A DNA stretch of 64,000 nt from Paragonimus skrjabini miyazakii (GCA_014338405.1 JTDE01000751.1:82778-146777); one strand, 5' to 3'; positions 1 through 14,400 are shown, numbered from the stretch's first letter. Numbers and translations: made by a program. The notes: generated by a model from the sequence alone, not told the origin.

Positions 1-1968
1 GAAACACCATACCGGCGAACGTCACAATTGCAATTTACATTCATAAAGCAATGAAAACAGGTACTATTGAGGCAACTCTCGCTTCTCCCGCAGTGTAGGA
101 TGCTCGCGACGTCGAATTTGACCTCTCTGCAATAGACGTTGTGGCAGTCGGGCATGTACACAGTGCTGGGAAAAAAATCTTGCTTGGCCTTCGGGACGTT
201 ACCTACGTGTCTTGTCTCGATAACCTTGATATTTTCACTCGGGAATCCGAACGACTCCGTGGAGAGCCTATTCGTACAGTCCCCTTTTTTGAAGGGTTGA
301 CAAAGTATCTCTTCGATCCGACAGGTCCAACTGTATTGCAGGTTCGCAGCTGAAAGATGGCCAAAAAGAAACCTCAAGCGCCTGTCACAAACTTTTCGCC
401 ATAGGGTGGTCGCTCCGTGGAATAACTTTTCGTCAGTTGTCGCTAACGCTTGTTTCAGGATGCGATTTGAAGCCTTTTTAGACTTTTGTTTGCTTGGCAA
501 AAACGTCAAGTGAACGAAGAGAGCTTACGTTTCCTCAAGTATGCAGACGCCACAGTTTAGCATTCCGAGTCTGTTAGACCTGGAACATACTTTCGACGGC
601 ACCGTAGGCCGGTGCATTCAAAAAGACAGCCAGGTGGCTGTTTATTTCAAGACGACCGTTGGCAGTCGGGTACGTATAGCCGCATGTATCTTGTAGTGAC
701 CTAACCAGTCAAGGAATAAAATGACCAAAACAATGTAATACCAAAGAAAAGCTGTAACGGCAGCGGGTGTGCACGGTAGGAATGCGTACAAATGAGAAGG
801 AAGACGTATCAGTGAATTAGGAACGACTCACTGATAAGTGATGATCCGCTGAATTGAATGGGCCACCACACATGAAGAAGACATCACCACAGAGCAGGTT
901 CAGAAAACGACCGGTAGATTATTCCATACGCGGAGCTAAAATATTTCATCGTACTATTACTTCACAGGCCCAAAAATCCACACAAATGAAGAAACAGAGA
1001 CGGTGCGCAATAACCTTCGTTTATTGTTGCTGCTGCCGATCCAAGTCAAAAATGCTGGTGATGCTTTCGAACAAGTGCACAGTTGAAGTTAACAAAATAC
1101 TGTGTATAAAACCGTACAGAAATGAATTATAAAATATAACTATGAATTGTAGGCGGCATAATCTTATTTGCTGTCATTTCCTTCCGCTCTCGTCCTCTCA
1201 TTTATCCCTACCTCCACCGTACAGTCTTTCCCTTCTAATATTATGCAACAAGATGGCGCAACTTCCCTAGATTCTTGATTGCTGCTAGCTGCTTCAACAC
1301 CAAACACACCTCACCTACTCTCACCATTTCAGCAATTCACGTGATCGGTGCAAACGGACAGCAATCAAACCGGGATGGAATATGTTGTGAAACCATATAT
1401 CCCGTGGTACTAACTCTCAACAGACTACCTTGAGGCAAGGATACTATACAAGTATTATGCTTCCAGCTGCGCAAAAAATCAGTGAAACATGTGAAATGTC
1501 TCATTGCCTCTATATCCACTCTGTACTCAGAAAGAGCGATTTTACCTCAGTCTTCCCATAGCTTCATTCCAGAAGAGCCAAGGCCTGTGTGATACAAGCA
1601 AAATAATCGTATCGACCAGGAAAATTTGAGCCAACAGCCTGGAGCTCGTGTATCACAATCACTGAATCATGAATTCTCGCGGTGCAGTCGAACCATTCTG
1701 TGCCGATCACTAAATTCTTGGGTTATGATTCCAATGAAATATCCGTTGCGGTCGACGTTCTGGGAGTAGACGGCTCATCTTGTTATTTTAAAAAACCTGC
1801 AACCATTTATTTGTTTACAATCTTAATTTCAAGCCGCGCCCAGTTGTAATGGTTGTTGTTTGGCGCTCAGATGCCATTTGAAAGGGTGGTTTTTGTCTGA
1901 TCTGTACGTCTTTTTTGCCGTTGCAATCATCATATACTTTGGACACGGTCGTGTTACATGGCATCAAA
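1..1968. other. Upstream region, no recognised gene
   Basis: Short open stretches only. The + strand frame at 141-353 (70 codons, extending upstream past a stop; motifs AVGHVHSAGKKILL and LFDPTGPT) looks coding-like but I do not recognise it; it may be a transposon remnant. No CCCH zinc-finger exon of PAN3 was found here. Confidence 0.4.
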
Positions 1969-2004
1969 TTGCTATTTTGGCGGGTCCGCAGGCCAAAATA
2001 GCAA
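1969..2004. repeat. Perfect 13-bp inverted repeat, 10-nt loop
   Basis: TTGCTATTTTGGC at 1969-1981 is exactly complementary to GCCAAAATAGCAA at 1992-2004, with a GC-rich loop between. It ends about 90 nt before the first visible PAN3 exon. Could be a regulatory hairpin or a small transposon footprint; no further evidence. Confidence 0.6.
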
Positions 2005-2096
2005 CATGCTGACGTATTCTATGAAAAGCTTGAGTGTTGGTCCGGCTCAACATCCACATGTAAGCGCTATGAGCATGTTGTTGGCTTTATTTTCAG

Positions 2097-2420
2097 TCTT
2101 TCGATTTAAACACTGGCAGTGTACTCCCCACCAACATGGGACACAATCCATTCAGTCGACCGTCAGGTGGCAATAATATTGACAACATACGCGCTCATTC
2201 CGCCAATCGCAGCATTTTCTCTGAGTTTCTTAACTCGCAGATGGGTTCATCTTCCTCGAGTAATGTTCGGCCTTCAGTTCTCACTGGCATGTCTGGTGGT
2301 TTTGTCGGAGGCAATCCTTTGTTCACTACACAAAATGGATTGTTTAAGACTGGACAGCGACCAATCACACATCGGAAAGGGACGGATATTGATGAATCCT
2401 TTTCCGATTTCCGAGTGCCG
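2097..2420 (+). CDS. PAN3: PAN3 exon 1 of those visible (N-terminal low-complexity region)
   Basis: Donor GTAAGT at 2421. Acceptor TTTTCAG ends at 2096, and the frame is open from 2097, 13 codons before the first ATG (2136). So this may be an internal exon, or the first coding exon with a spliced 5' UTR. It encodes a Ser/Gly/Asn-rich segment (MGHNPFSRPSGG...) ending FSDFRVP, phase 0. Assignment rests on frame and phase with exon 2, because this part of PAN3 is poorly conserved. Confidence 0.7.
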
Positions 2421-5400
2421 GTAAGTTTGAGGAATGTTACCAAGCCGCTGCTCAATAAGTGTGGTGACCGTAGCTATTTTTGTGAACGAGTCATTTAGTT
2501 AATTTGAGGATGAGGCACATTTTGTATGGTTTGCAAAACTTATTTCTAGTGTTTGTTCATTATTAGTGTACACACTTCAAGAGCGGTTGTCCTTATTAGC
2601 AGTGGACTAAACAGATATGATGGTAACATTGAAAGAACACTGTTTCCAGAATGAATTAGGGTTCACGGTGGCAGTTAAATAGGGTTAAAAATACATAAAC
2701 AGAAACCAACGCCGTTCCCCACTTAGATATAATTTGTTGTGGACATTTATTCATTATAATGAGTATAAGCAAAGTTAAAGGGTTTTATGTATCCGTCGCT
2801 TGTTGCCCAAAAACGATGACAAAGGAAGTATTGCGGAATTGGCGTCTGAGTACTGTGTAAGAGGCTTACCTCATCACTTGTTTGGCTTCATACCTTATGT
2901 GCACACTTGTGACTAGCTCTAAGGGTATGTTCTTCATCGCCCCATTCAAGTAAGACTCACTGACGTATGTAGTGGAAATATGGATCCACTGTTCTTGACT
3001 ATTGTAACTGTGGTATGGCCAAGTGCGTCCTTACCCAACCCACTGCTTATTTTCGTACACACACTGGCTTTCTATCAGATTTACTGCATATCGACAATAC
3101 ACGTGTCTGTCAGCTAGCATGGCAGGTATGTGACGCATATTATCACCGTTACTCCAAAATAAATGTTAAGATTCAAAAGTTAGAAGGCATCACTGCAAAT
3201 TATGAGGTTTGCGACTGTATGCAAATGAATCAATTGATGTAAGATGGGAGCCGAGAAACGTAAACTTGCCTGGCGGGGTTCACTATCCTATGCGACACAT
3301 TAAAACGGCCAGCCCGTCTTTTGGTAACCGACGGCTTTATCTTCTTGGATATCTGGGTATTCTTTGGTCACTTGTAGCGAATGGCTCGTTATCATCAGAC
3401 AGCAATAAATCAGCGGTTCACGCCGAAGCTTAACTGTCATACAAACATAAACACAGTAGTAATCCACAGCCAGGGAAGAAATGAAAAGATGAACAAATCG
3501 GACCTAATTACTAGGAAAATCTACTCAAACATTCATTGAGTAGCCTATACCTTGCTAACAGAATACCGAGCTACAAGTCAGAACAAGATTTCATCAGTAA
3601 GACGGCTTCCTTACGGCTTTTACTGCCCCGCGTCATTAAGTGCACTTACCCTACAGACACCTCGGCCAAACAACGACTTTCACACCACTGCCTAATGCCT
3701 CCAACCACTTACTCTGAGGTGCAAGAACCCCAATGCGGGAAACGAACCCATCCTACGATGACCAGCCCTTTAGTGACTATTTCCGTACGCTAGGTCATCA
3801 TCTGTCCACCTCACATCCTATGACAGTCGGCCGTAGCGTCGGCAACGAGTGCTCTGTGGGGCAGGCGGTTAGGTAACATCGTTCATACGTATTCTAACAG
3901 TTAGAGAGTGTGCATATTTTATAGTTGAACAAAGGAGCTTACATAAGAATCACTACCAGATAATCGCTTCATAACCTCTTCGTTGCTTACCCGTTGATCT
4001 TACCCGATGCGACCGATCGATCGCCGGCATCGGTGGTCAGATAAATGTGGACGATTCACGTCTTCCACCCTGAATGGTCAAGTTCTGCAGACGTAATGGA
4101 GCACAGTTTCAACTGTCACCTTATGTACGCGACCCTTAGGCTTCAGAGAGGTTCATCTCTGTCGTCACAGTTGTCCTAGGTTAACGTTTACCACTCTGGC
4201 CTCAGAGATGCGCGCTTCTACTTCATTTCATGTGTCTTCACAGCACCTGGTGCAACTTCCCAGGTATAAAAACCAGTCAGCAACTTTCACAACTCCATTA
4301 TCTAACATTAAGGCCGCACATATGCAACAATTTTGTGAAAGCACTTCAAGGCTACATGGCGCATTCCGGAGTATTTAGCAGATTGAGAAATATCGTCTAG
4401 TTCTAGGAAGGTTCTGGCTATCATTTCTGAGGAACTCTTGGGTAACGGTATGGCCGTTTTATGAAGCGGTGAATACATCAACAGATAAATGGAGCCATAT
4501 GAAGGTGGTAGTGGGCCCACCGGATCGACGTATACGTAGTGAAAATGTGACGAACGAAAAGTTCCAAGGGGGTTCCTTATATGACGGCAGACTGGTACGT
4601 TGACGTTGGAGAAGTAAGCGGCTACCGTTGCGGTCGTCATAGTTCACTTCAGGTTATACTAGACGTTTACTGACAAGTTTGACTGAAGCGTGTATGCCCG
4701 AGTGATACAAATTGTGCACTGTGTGCAACACTGCGACGGAAAAATGCAGACACTACAGGGCGCGGTATCCCCTGGGAAGTGTCGCAAAAGATTGTTTCCC
4801 CTGAAGATGACAGAGGTGCTGGCTGAATTGTGACGACATCCTTGGACCAAATAAATGCAGTTAGTGCAAATTCTTTGAACTGGAATTTGCATTCACCTCC
4901 GCGTAGGATATCGGTCATTGGCTGCCTTATATGGGTACAGCGGGGTATGGGATGGTTGTAGTAGCTGGTCAGATAGATGGCTAAAGTAATGAAGTTGCTT
5001 AAAGGAATTCGGCTCGGGGTATTCACAGATGGCTTTGGTCCTATCCGTTAGTGTAACGATTCCACTTTTCGAGATCTGGTGATCCGGAAACTGTCGTTCC
5101 ACTCCACACAGTTTATTGTGACGCCATGTTGGATGAGACGCTCCAGTAGGGTACGAAGATGCGTAAGGTGTTTTTGTTGGAAAGACGGAGGCACCAACAC
5201 ATCATCCAGATAGGGATAGATAAAATCCAAGCCGTGGGTAACTTTTTAAATGAGGTATTGGGGAGTCTGAACAGCATCGCTCAACGGTTGCTGTGTTCAG
5301 CCCGCGGCAGTCACCGCAAGGACGCCAGTAACCTGAAATTTTCAGGACCGAATGCAACGACAGGGTTCGTTAATTCTCATGAGGGCGTGTGTTCAAATTC

Positions 5401-8400
5401 TGTGCTAGCGAATTCCAGTTTGTTGAGAGCCACCCGGCGAGTTCATGCTGAAGCGGGAGGTTATTTGGTGTCGATGTGATGCGTGAAATTTGAGGTCATT
5501 GATGAAATGTCTGATTTGCGAACGAGTTGTGGGAATTTAGTGAAGAGATCCAGGACGTATATGAGCGTTATGGCTGCAACTGTTGCGTGCATGCGAGGCA
5601 TGCTTAGTCTAGTACTGGAATCGGTTAGTATACTACTTCTCATGTTGAGCAGAAGGTCAAAATGCCGGAAGGATGTTGATGCTGATTATGGCAAAGGATA
5701 CCGCGGCAATCATAAACACAACGGAACGTCCACCGGAGGCCCAAATTAAGGGTTAATGGACGTTGCCAGTAACTAGCTGTATGACTGCCATTCCCGGAAA
5801 ACGCTAATGTCGTTGAAACAGGCAAACAACCAATCTGCAGTCAGCGGATTCGTTCTGACAACTGGTCGCGTTCTGCTACACCATTCCATTCCATGATTGT
5901 TTCGGTTTGCTGTGACAATCACAACCAGTCAGCTGAATTCAGCCTTGTGTGTTCAAAAATAATTGTTCATAAATTTGAGCTCACCCTGGAGTTGGTAACT
6001 ATTCCTTTCCTATCAACTGACTATCCATCACCCCTTTTTGTTCGATATAAAAATGCCGATTTATGTTATTATAATTTCGGTACTGATGAGTTAATACGAA
6101 ACGCATGCATCTGCTGCTCTTCGCGTTCTGGCTGTTTTGGTCAATTTTGTTAATCATGCTAGTCTGAGATGTGAACTCTGAGATAAGCCGGTTAGTGACC
6201 TTCACTCTCAGTATCAAATTTGGGTTGGCATCACGGTGCCCGGATAATAGTGAATGACAGTTGCAAGTGTTCCGAATATTTTTAGCCTTCACTAACTTCC
6301 TTCCTCGTCTGTTTTTCTGTTGGAAGGCCACACTGCGGCTCACCATTAGAGGCGTGGTTCTATTCAGGACTGTTCGTCGTAGTGGGACATGTGCTGAATT
6401 GGATATATGGACCATGAAAAAGACCACATGAAATGAGATCGTAGGTATAAAAGTTGAAAGGATTGCGTAAATTAAAAAAAGAAAAAGGCGTAGAGGAAAG
6501 AAAAACACTGCAGCGATACACACAGATTGGTACACGAGCTCTACTGACTTCTGTTCTTCGTCATATCAGAACATATTCTCAACCAGAGGCGTTCATTTTC
6601 TTTCGGACTCCACCCGAGAGCTGGGAGCGCCCCACTGAAACAAACCGATGTCAGTGCCCTCATGTCACGAACCCGTCATACGCTGGCCACCAGACTCCTG
6701 CTTTCAGCCTTCCCGTTCACTCTTAAATGGGATGTGGCGTGGCAAACGATGAGTTAGCACTCGCAAGCTGTGACCAAGTCCATATCGTCTGTGCTACAAG
6801 GTCATAATGTTCAAGGGTCGACACAGTCCGTCCATTCCGAAGACACGTCGGAGTGCTTCGGCGGCGCTGAGACGCTTCGCGCACCGTTACGCGCTTCGGT
6901 AACATCGGTGGTCGAAAACGAGCATTTCGTGAATATTCTTTCCACTGGATGGGATTATGCAGCCATGCCGTGAAACCACGATCACAGTGATACCATACAC
7001 TCAGCCTTCCTTTGAACGACTGAAACCGTGCTGGCGTTAGATGGCATAAGTTGATCACCACCATCCGAGTTTTGGTCGTACAATTTGTGGTCATCAGCGC
7101 TGATGCGGCTGATACATATATGTGTTTTTCTCCATTACTTCTAACAGCTCACCATAAAATGTAGGAGGGAGCGCAAAGTCCCGCCAGTTTCGCAACAGCG
7201 TCTTACACTTCGAATGTGCAAAAGTTATACCATACTAACGAAGTAAAGTCTCTGATCTGTCTGAGATTTTCTGGTCTTTTCTTGGGTCCTCACAGATTAG
7301 AACAGTGTGCATACTCCATGTCTCTAGTTCCAGCGTCTGGTAGATTTTTCACGTCACCATATTCACAGCCTGTCAGAACACGCTGTAGACTCTCGTTCGC
7401 TGCAGCTTTGAATTAGGAATGGGAAGTTGGATGACCTCATTGTTCCCCATTTGAGATGCTGAAAGTACGTGATACGGTGTCGTAAACCCTAATCCGACCC
7501 GAGATCTCATAGTAAGTTGCTTTCTGCACGTTCATGAATTTCTCGGGCACATCCATCCTAGATATACAGTCGCAGAGTGCAGCTCTGTCTACTGAATGGA
7601 ACGCTACTCGGATGTCTAAAATCATCATCATCATAGACAGCAATACATCAGTGGTACACATTGATGCTTAACTGCCACCCTATCACGAAGGAAAAAAAGC
7701 AAACCCTGTAGCGGAAGAGAAGAAGAAGAAAAGAAAGGTACGGAAAGGGACCTGACTACTAAAAATACCTACGTCTGTATTCAAACGTTCAACACCAAGG
7801 TGCCTACATCCTGCACTCACTTCACAGACAACTCGGTCAAACAGCGACAATATTCACGTCGCTGAGCTCGGTTAGCCATCATCTCACCTAACGTATCCAG
7901 CCACCGACTTCGTGATTCACGAGGGCCCTAGCCCGAGAGATGAACCCGACCTACAGTGATCGGCCTTCTCGTGAACGACTTCATTTGTCTACACCAGGTC
8001 ATCATCTTTCCACCTCACACCTTATGCCAGTCGGCCGCAGCGTCGGCAAAGAGTGCTCATTGTGGCGGATGACTAGCTGGCATCTCTAGTACACGATTTA
8101 ACCTCCTAAGTCTGTGCGAATGTAAGGAGTGGACGAAAAAACCCGATTGACAATCACTACCGGATATCCGCTTTCTAACCTCCCCATTGTTTATTCGTTG
8201 GTGCCACCCGATGCGATCGATTGAACGCAGACATCGGCGATCAAATACCTGAAGACGGTTCACTTCCGGTACCCCGAGCGGCCAAGTTACATTGCCGTAA
8301 AGTAACATAGCCGTGTATACGTGACCTTTGAGCATTACAAAAACACCTCTATCGAGAGGGGTGTCCTAGATTAGCGATCGCCGCCCTAGTCTTTGAGGTA

Positions 8401-11400
8401 CGCGCCTCTTTTTCATTCCGTACATTTCCGCCGCCGCCGATGCAGCTTCCCAGGTACACAAACCGGTCAACAACCTCCATGACTTCATTATCTGATGTTA
8501 AATCTACGTAATCACAACAGTCTTGCAGAAGCACTTTGCATTGTGAGGATACAGAGCGCATTCCGAAGTACTTAGCAGAACGCGAAATAGTGTTTGGCAT
8601 TGTTTGTGCTGCTTGGAAAGTATCAAACAGCAACACCTTGTCGTCAGCATATTCAAGATCAGTCAGTCTTCTACCGGCTAGGAGGTCCACGCCGACATCA
8701 TCTGGGTGCCGCAAACAGTCCATTATTTCGTCTGTGACAAAATTAAACAAAAGTAGTGAAAGTGGACATCCCTGATGTACGCCGCTCATGGTGCTGAACC
8801 TTAGTAATGGTGGGTCAGACTAGTTTCCTAGGCTTTTCGTAATAGCTCCTGGTACCATTCTTGAGTATAGGAACTGTAATCGAGTGACCCTAGCACGGAG
8901 AGATGATCTCTATTGCCCACAAGTTGAAACAGCTGAGTCAAAGCCACTACTAACGCCTCCTCACCTTCTATGAAAAGTGCCGACATGGGATCATCTGGGC
9001 CAGCGTCCTTATCACGTTTGGGAGCCGAAATGCAATTGTGGACCTCAATTTTGGTGGGTGGTTGCAAATCTACCGACCACGGTGCTACATTACAAGTTTG
9101 TGACGGCAACATAGTAGAAGCAGGAGACCAACTAAATTGTCCCTCAGAGTGTTCCGTCCACCGCTCTAACCTTCTGGACTTATTATGGATGCATTTGCCA
9201 TCTGCCTGATTGATATCTTCACTGACATACGGTCGTCTTGGATCAGTAGCGTGGGTCTGCCAGTGTTTTATGAAACAAAAGGGGTTTCTATTTCCCTAAC
9301 TTTCTCCATTAACCAAGCCTCATGGTCAGCCTGCAGGCTACGTTTCAACTTCCTACAGATATCTCTCCTAGAATTGTTATATGAACTGCCGGGAGGAATG
9401 TTCCGTCTAGCTTCTAACAACTCCAGGGTTTTCTCTGAGATGCAAGATTTATTTAACCCACGTACCCCCGTGCCGCATGCTACAGTACCTGCGTCATAAA
9501 TTGTCAGTGAGATTTGGGTCCAACAGCTATTAGGATCTTCGAGGTGAAAACTACTAAGGCAGCTTTTTAAGCTGTTTTGATACTTATGCTTTACGGACGT
9601 TAAAGCCAGTTCCTCAACAGCCAGACGTTGCTGTCGGCGGGGTCCTTGTTCAGCAAAAGTAAGAACAAGACGACAACATACCAATGCATGATCTGAGTCC
9701 AAGTACGTGCTCCAATAAGGACGACAGCCTTGAATGCAATCACGCTGCCTGTAACTAACAGCTGTGTGGTTTGTCTGAGACCAGGCCTGATTTGAAGAAG
9801 GTGGGCACCAAGTATAGCATTGACGTGCAGATGCCTAAAACTAGTGCTGGCTAAAAATAGCTCATGTTCAGCGCACAGCTGTTACAGTCGCCCGCCATTA
9901 TCTGAGCGACGTGATGTTATCCGAAACCTGTCGCCTAAACGAAACTCGACCTCAGCAAGGGGCCGACCTCGGCGTTCATCTCTCCGGCCGGAATAACTAT
10001 ATCAGAACTATGTGTCAACCGAAGGAGGGCGACCAGATCCGAATAAAAGGCGTCCTTGACGCCGGTCCCACTACAGTCAGTTAGAGTATAAGCAGATACA
10101 ATGAAAAGATTCCTGAAGGTTTTGCGTCTAGAACTGGCCTTAACCAAACCTTACAAGCGGATGGCGCAGTCTACTGTTAACAGGAATCCAATCTACCAAT
10201 GTGGCTGTGACCGTCTTGCATAAGATCATACCTACTCCAGCTTGACCAGTAGCGATAGCCATGGGGCCACCCGAAGTGTGTAAGCAATATCGAATAAACA
10301 TTGCGAATACTGTTAGTTCCATACGTTGACTACTGTTTTGGATTCTAGTCTCTGAAACACAACAGACAACAACATCTAACGATTCAAACGTTCGTGCGAG
10401 AGCGGCCTGTTGACCTCTCTGTTTCAGAGTGCGAACATTGAGAACACCTTTATTAGTTGGCTTTCTAGGTTTAAGCAAGGAACGAGGGAGGCCTGAGGTT
10501 GAGTGACAGGAGATGGAATTTACTGGCACAGTGTTACTATGATTAGCTATATCTGTTGTGGGATCTTCGAAGTGATTACCAGAAATGGAGTTCGGAAGGG
10601 GCTTGAGAACTAAATTTGATAAGATAGTGGGGGAGGAGGCAGCAGTAACATGTTTTCGCATATCCACTCTGCTGTATACAGCAGATAGGGCGACCCGGTT
10701 TATATTGCGAGACGGCCGATGCAATATGGAATTAGCAATGTTGTGAGTATTCATGGTTCTGTTGTCGGGTGAGATACTGTCAGGACGCCTAGACCTAGAA
10801 AGGAGAATAATTAGGGTTCCCCATCAAATCATTTGATTCAAAAACCTGTACCGTAAAGCAGTGGGTATGTGTCGGTTTCCCCAAACTTGTAGTTTCTCCG
10901 GAAAGGATGCTAACCCTCTTCCAATTCCCAACCTGGAGGGCCAGGAGACTGTGGTTTATCAGACTTCTACCTATTAGTTCGTCTGGTATAAGTCACTGTC
11001 GGTGTGATTGTCACATTGTTCAGTTTAACCCAATAGGTCCTCGAGATGTGCAAGCAGTCACAGCAGGTGAAGGTCCAGTGTCGTTATGATGTCTGAAAAG
11101 ATAACAGTTGTCGGCTTTCTCTCTACATGAGTGGCGAAGTATGAAGACATGATCAGTGTGGTTACAGCCAAAGTGAAATCCAGCTCGCTGTCAACGGGCA
11201 TGCTGTTCGTGCGTTTCCAATGGTCCACGAAGCGTAATGAATGCAAGTACCCTCGACGCAATAGGTATGAGGCTACTCCCTCGGTGATTTGCACACGAAT
11301 CGCTTGAGTTCTTTTTAAGAAATCGACTGGCGTCGACTAAACTCCAACCATTCACAACGGCTTCACTGATTGAAAGTTTCTGGAGCAGAGCATTCAGCTC

Positions 11401-14400
11401 TTTGGCTAAAATTGAGCCTGGCGGTGATTCGTCCGAGGCGGGTTGGCGTTTCAGGAACTTGATCTCAAGTGAGACTTCTATTTCGGCAGACAGATAAACG
11501 TCACCAGACTAATGTACCTAAGAGGTACCCGAGGACGTAGTCAACGACGCGGATGATCAGGTTAACTGTAGTTGGGACTGCACTGCCCAACGTCTTAAGC
11601 GCGGTTGCAGGTTGTGGATAAGCTCACCGTTGGTTTCACAGATTGCCCCGCCCATGCCTGGCTTCTTTCTGTCGTTGCTCGAGAGTTCCCTTTAGTAGCG
11701 GTTAGTTCCATCTCAATGGCATGTTGTGTCTACCAGGCCGCGATTCCCTCGTGATTGCTTCCGGAGTTCCATGCGAGTAACGTTGCGGGCTACTGAATGG
11801 AATATTCGAGCGGACGTCAGTAATTTTCAGCAGTCGTAGGGCAACCGGTGTTTGACAGCTAAACACTTGGTAACACCACAGTTATGCGTTGCATGCCGTA
11901 TATATACCCAATATATTTAAGTGTATTTCGATGCATGGTGCCGTACACTGCGGCAGCCTCGGCGCAGTGATTGTAAAGAGCATGTCTGCTAGCTTCGGCA
12001 AATTGATTTGCGTTTAACCATGAAGTGGTCATTCACCGTAGCCGAGAGCAAACGTGACACTCACCACATAGGTGCTCCAGACTGACTCACAGTTTTGGAA
12101 GCTGCCACGCTATCGGTTGCTGATTTCCATGTGGTCAGTCTATCCATAATGACTTGTCAGTGAGTGGCAGAGGCGTAGGAAATGTAATGGATTTCCGTAT
12201 CTTTCACGCTGGGCCAGTCTTCATCGATCGGGCTAATTTTTCGCAGAAGAAAAGCATCTCTCTTAAGCCTACGGAGCGCTTTTGTATGAAACAACCGCGA
12301 GATCAATGCTATTCTAGCTGCGAAACATGTCTGCTTAGGTTGGCAGTCGTGAATTGTTTTCATGTATTCCATCACTGCCTGTGATCTGTCGAGCGGTCTC
12401 AATATGTTGTCGGTAAGTTGGTTCGGGGGCGGAATTTTTGATGATGAACATAATTGGTGAATTGCGCTCCAAATATGCTAGCCAACCATCTCTTATACCG
12501 AGCACTCCGCTGATGCAACGGGTGATTAGCGTAAGGTTCACGATGGACATACCTGCGTTCAGGCCACGTACTAATTATACCAAGCAGTCGTCCTCCACTC
12601 TGAGTGCCCTCTGCTAACATCGCGGGCGGTTTGTGCAAGTTTCAACGCGCACAATTCGACAATAAGGACATTTATCAGTAAGTTAACCATGGTTGATCGG
12701 ATTCGCCTCCAACACAGAGGCTTTCCTACTCTACCACCAATTGTTGGAGATTTTAAGGGCAATGGCAACTAATCGAACTCAGTGGCAGTAGTGTTCCTGA
12801 TGTTTGGTTGAGTTGCTCATGAAGTTGGTGCACTTAATGAAACGAGGCACTGAGGCTGTTTTACAGACTCCGCCTATCCTCTCTTTTTTTTCCCCCAGCA
12901 AGTTGTGTACCGAATATTTGAGGTCAAGCAAATAATGCAATCAATTAATCCACATGTGTGCCTAAACCACCGTTATAATACCAGGAATAAGATATTGTTT
13001 GTCTAGGTTTTCCTTCTACTTCTCAGTCGACTGTGACTGTGTCATTGTGAAAGGCTTTTTGATTAGTAAAGTTACCTTTTTACTGATTTTTGAAAGTCTT
13101 ACAATGTATCTTTGGTTACAGGTTTATTTTTTTTGACGTTTTCACGTGTTTTTTAATATTTGTGTACATCTTACATACCTACATTACCTTTTCTGTTGCT
13201 GGAAGGTTACTGGACAATCATCACGTGTACTATCCAGCTTACAAGATTCAGCTCAGTTACCTTTCAATTATAATGCCTCTGATGTTTGCTCGTCATTTTT
13301 GCTGAATCGTTATGGGGCAGCTGGTGGAGATAATTTCAATTCAGAAGGGTCTGTTGGCCACACAAATGGCATACACACCGGACTGTTGCAAAATTCGACG
13401 ACAACAACGAGCAGCTTGGAAAGTATGTTGTCTAGTCCACAAACATACACGAACATATTCCCGACTTCTATTAAATCCAATGCGCAAGCTTCCTTCAAAG
13501 TCGACACTGGAGTGAATCCACCTCTGATCAATCCGGGCAGCGATGTCAGTGGAGATGAAACTGTTTCGGCTCTAAACCATAACCAGCCAGGATTGTCGGG
13601 TTCTCAGTACTATTCCAGTCGGCAGCTTGAAACAACCCGTGATCTCCAGGTTGTAGGCGCTCTGAAAGCAGTTAATTGGATCCTTGTACCTCCTGTTCCA
13701 GAAGGAACCGCTGCGCATATGCGCACCGGTCGTGTTCATGAACTGAAATCTCGTGCCTGCAGCGACCGAGTGTTCAGTGCTTCGTACATGGATCATGAAC
13801 TTAAACAGGTTTGTGAAAAAGTCTATGGTATACCTTGCTATAGTTTGTTCTTTCTACCATTCTAATAGCCGTCGGCGGACTCGGTCATTATATGTATATC
13901 ATTGGTCGTTTTTTAGAGGATTGTCCGGCTGTGTTTACCGTGGTCCCCTTTACTAAGAGTTGCTTTTCTTAGTTCTGTTTTGCTCTTTTGATTTTTGTTA
14001 CCTTTAGCTCGTGTTTACTTGATGGTCGTGCTTTCGGATTCAGCCTATCCTCACACTAGCATATATCGTTTATTTTGAACAGCAGTATACATATCTTCGT
14101 TCAGAGAAAGAACAAACGGTGACAGCAAAATTAAGCAACAGAGGTACAAAAAATTTAAAAAAAGTGAATGTGAAAACAAGCTGTCTGTCAAATGTGAGAC
14201 GTTGCATGGTTAGCGACACTCAACAGTTGACAATTCCTTTCACAAGGATAGCAGGCGTTAATGGGTCAGTCATCAAATGAAAAGTTATATGTGGCGTATA
14301 TACTGAACAGTTTTAGAATGTAAAATAAAATACATGAAAACTAATGAAAAAACTAGGCGAACGATCAGTCTCACAAAATCAAAAAGCTCTTCAGGGCACG

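Noticed and set aside
6083..6102. Hammerhead-like CTGATGAG ... CGAAAC
   Set aside because: The core boxes are present and a 4-bp helix III (ACGC/GCGT) can be drawn, but the base after the expected cut cannot pair with the base before CTGATGA, so helix I fails, and helix II is only 2 bp. Probably chance.
5999..6534. 178-codon minus-strand ORF
   Set aside because: It starts in the 3' region of LINE copy 4 and runs into unassigned spacer; no domain or family motif.
13310..13796. Antisense ORFs over PAN3 exon 2
   Set aside because: Shadows of the real coding frame on the opposite strand.
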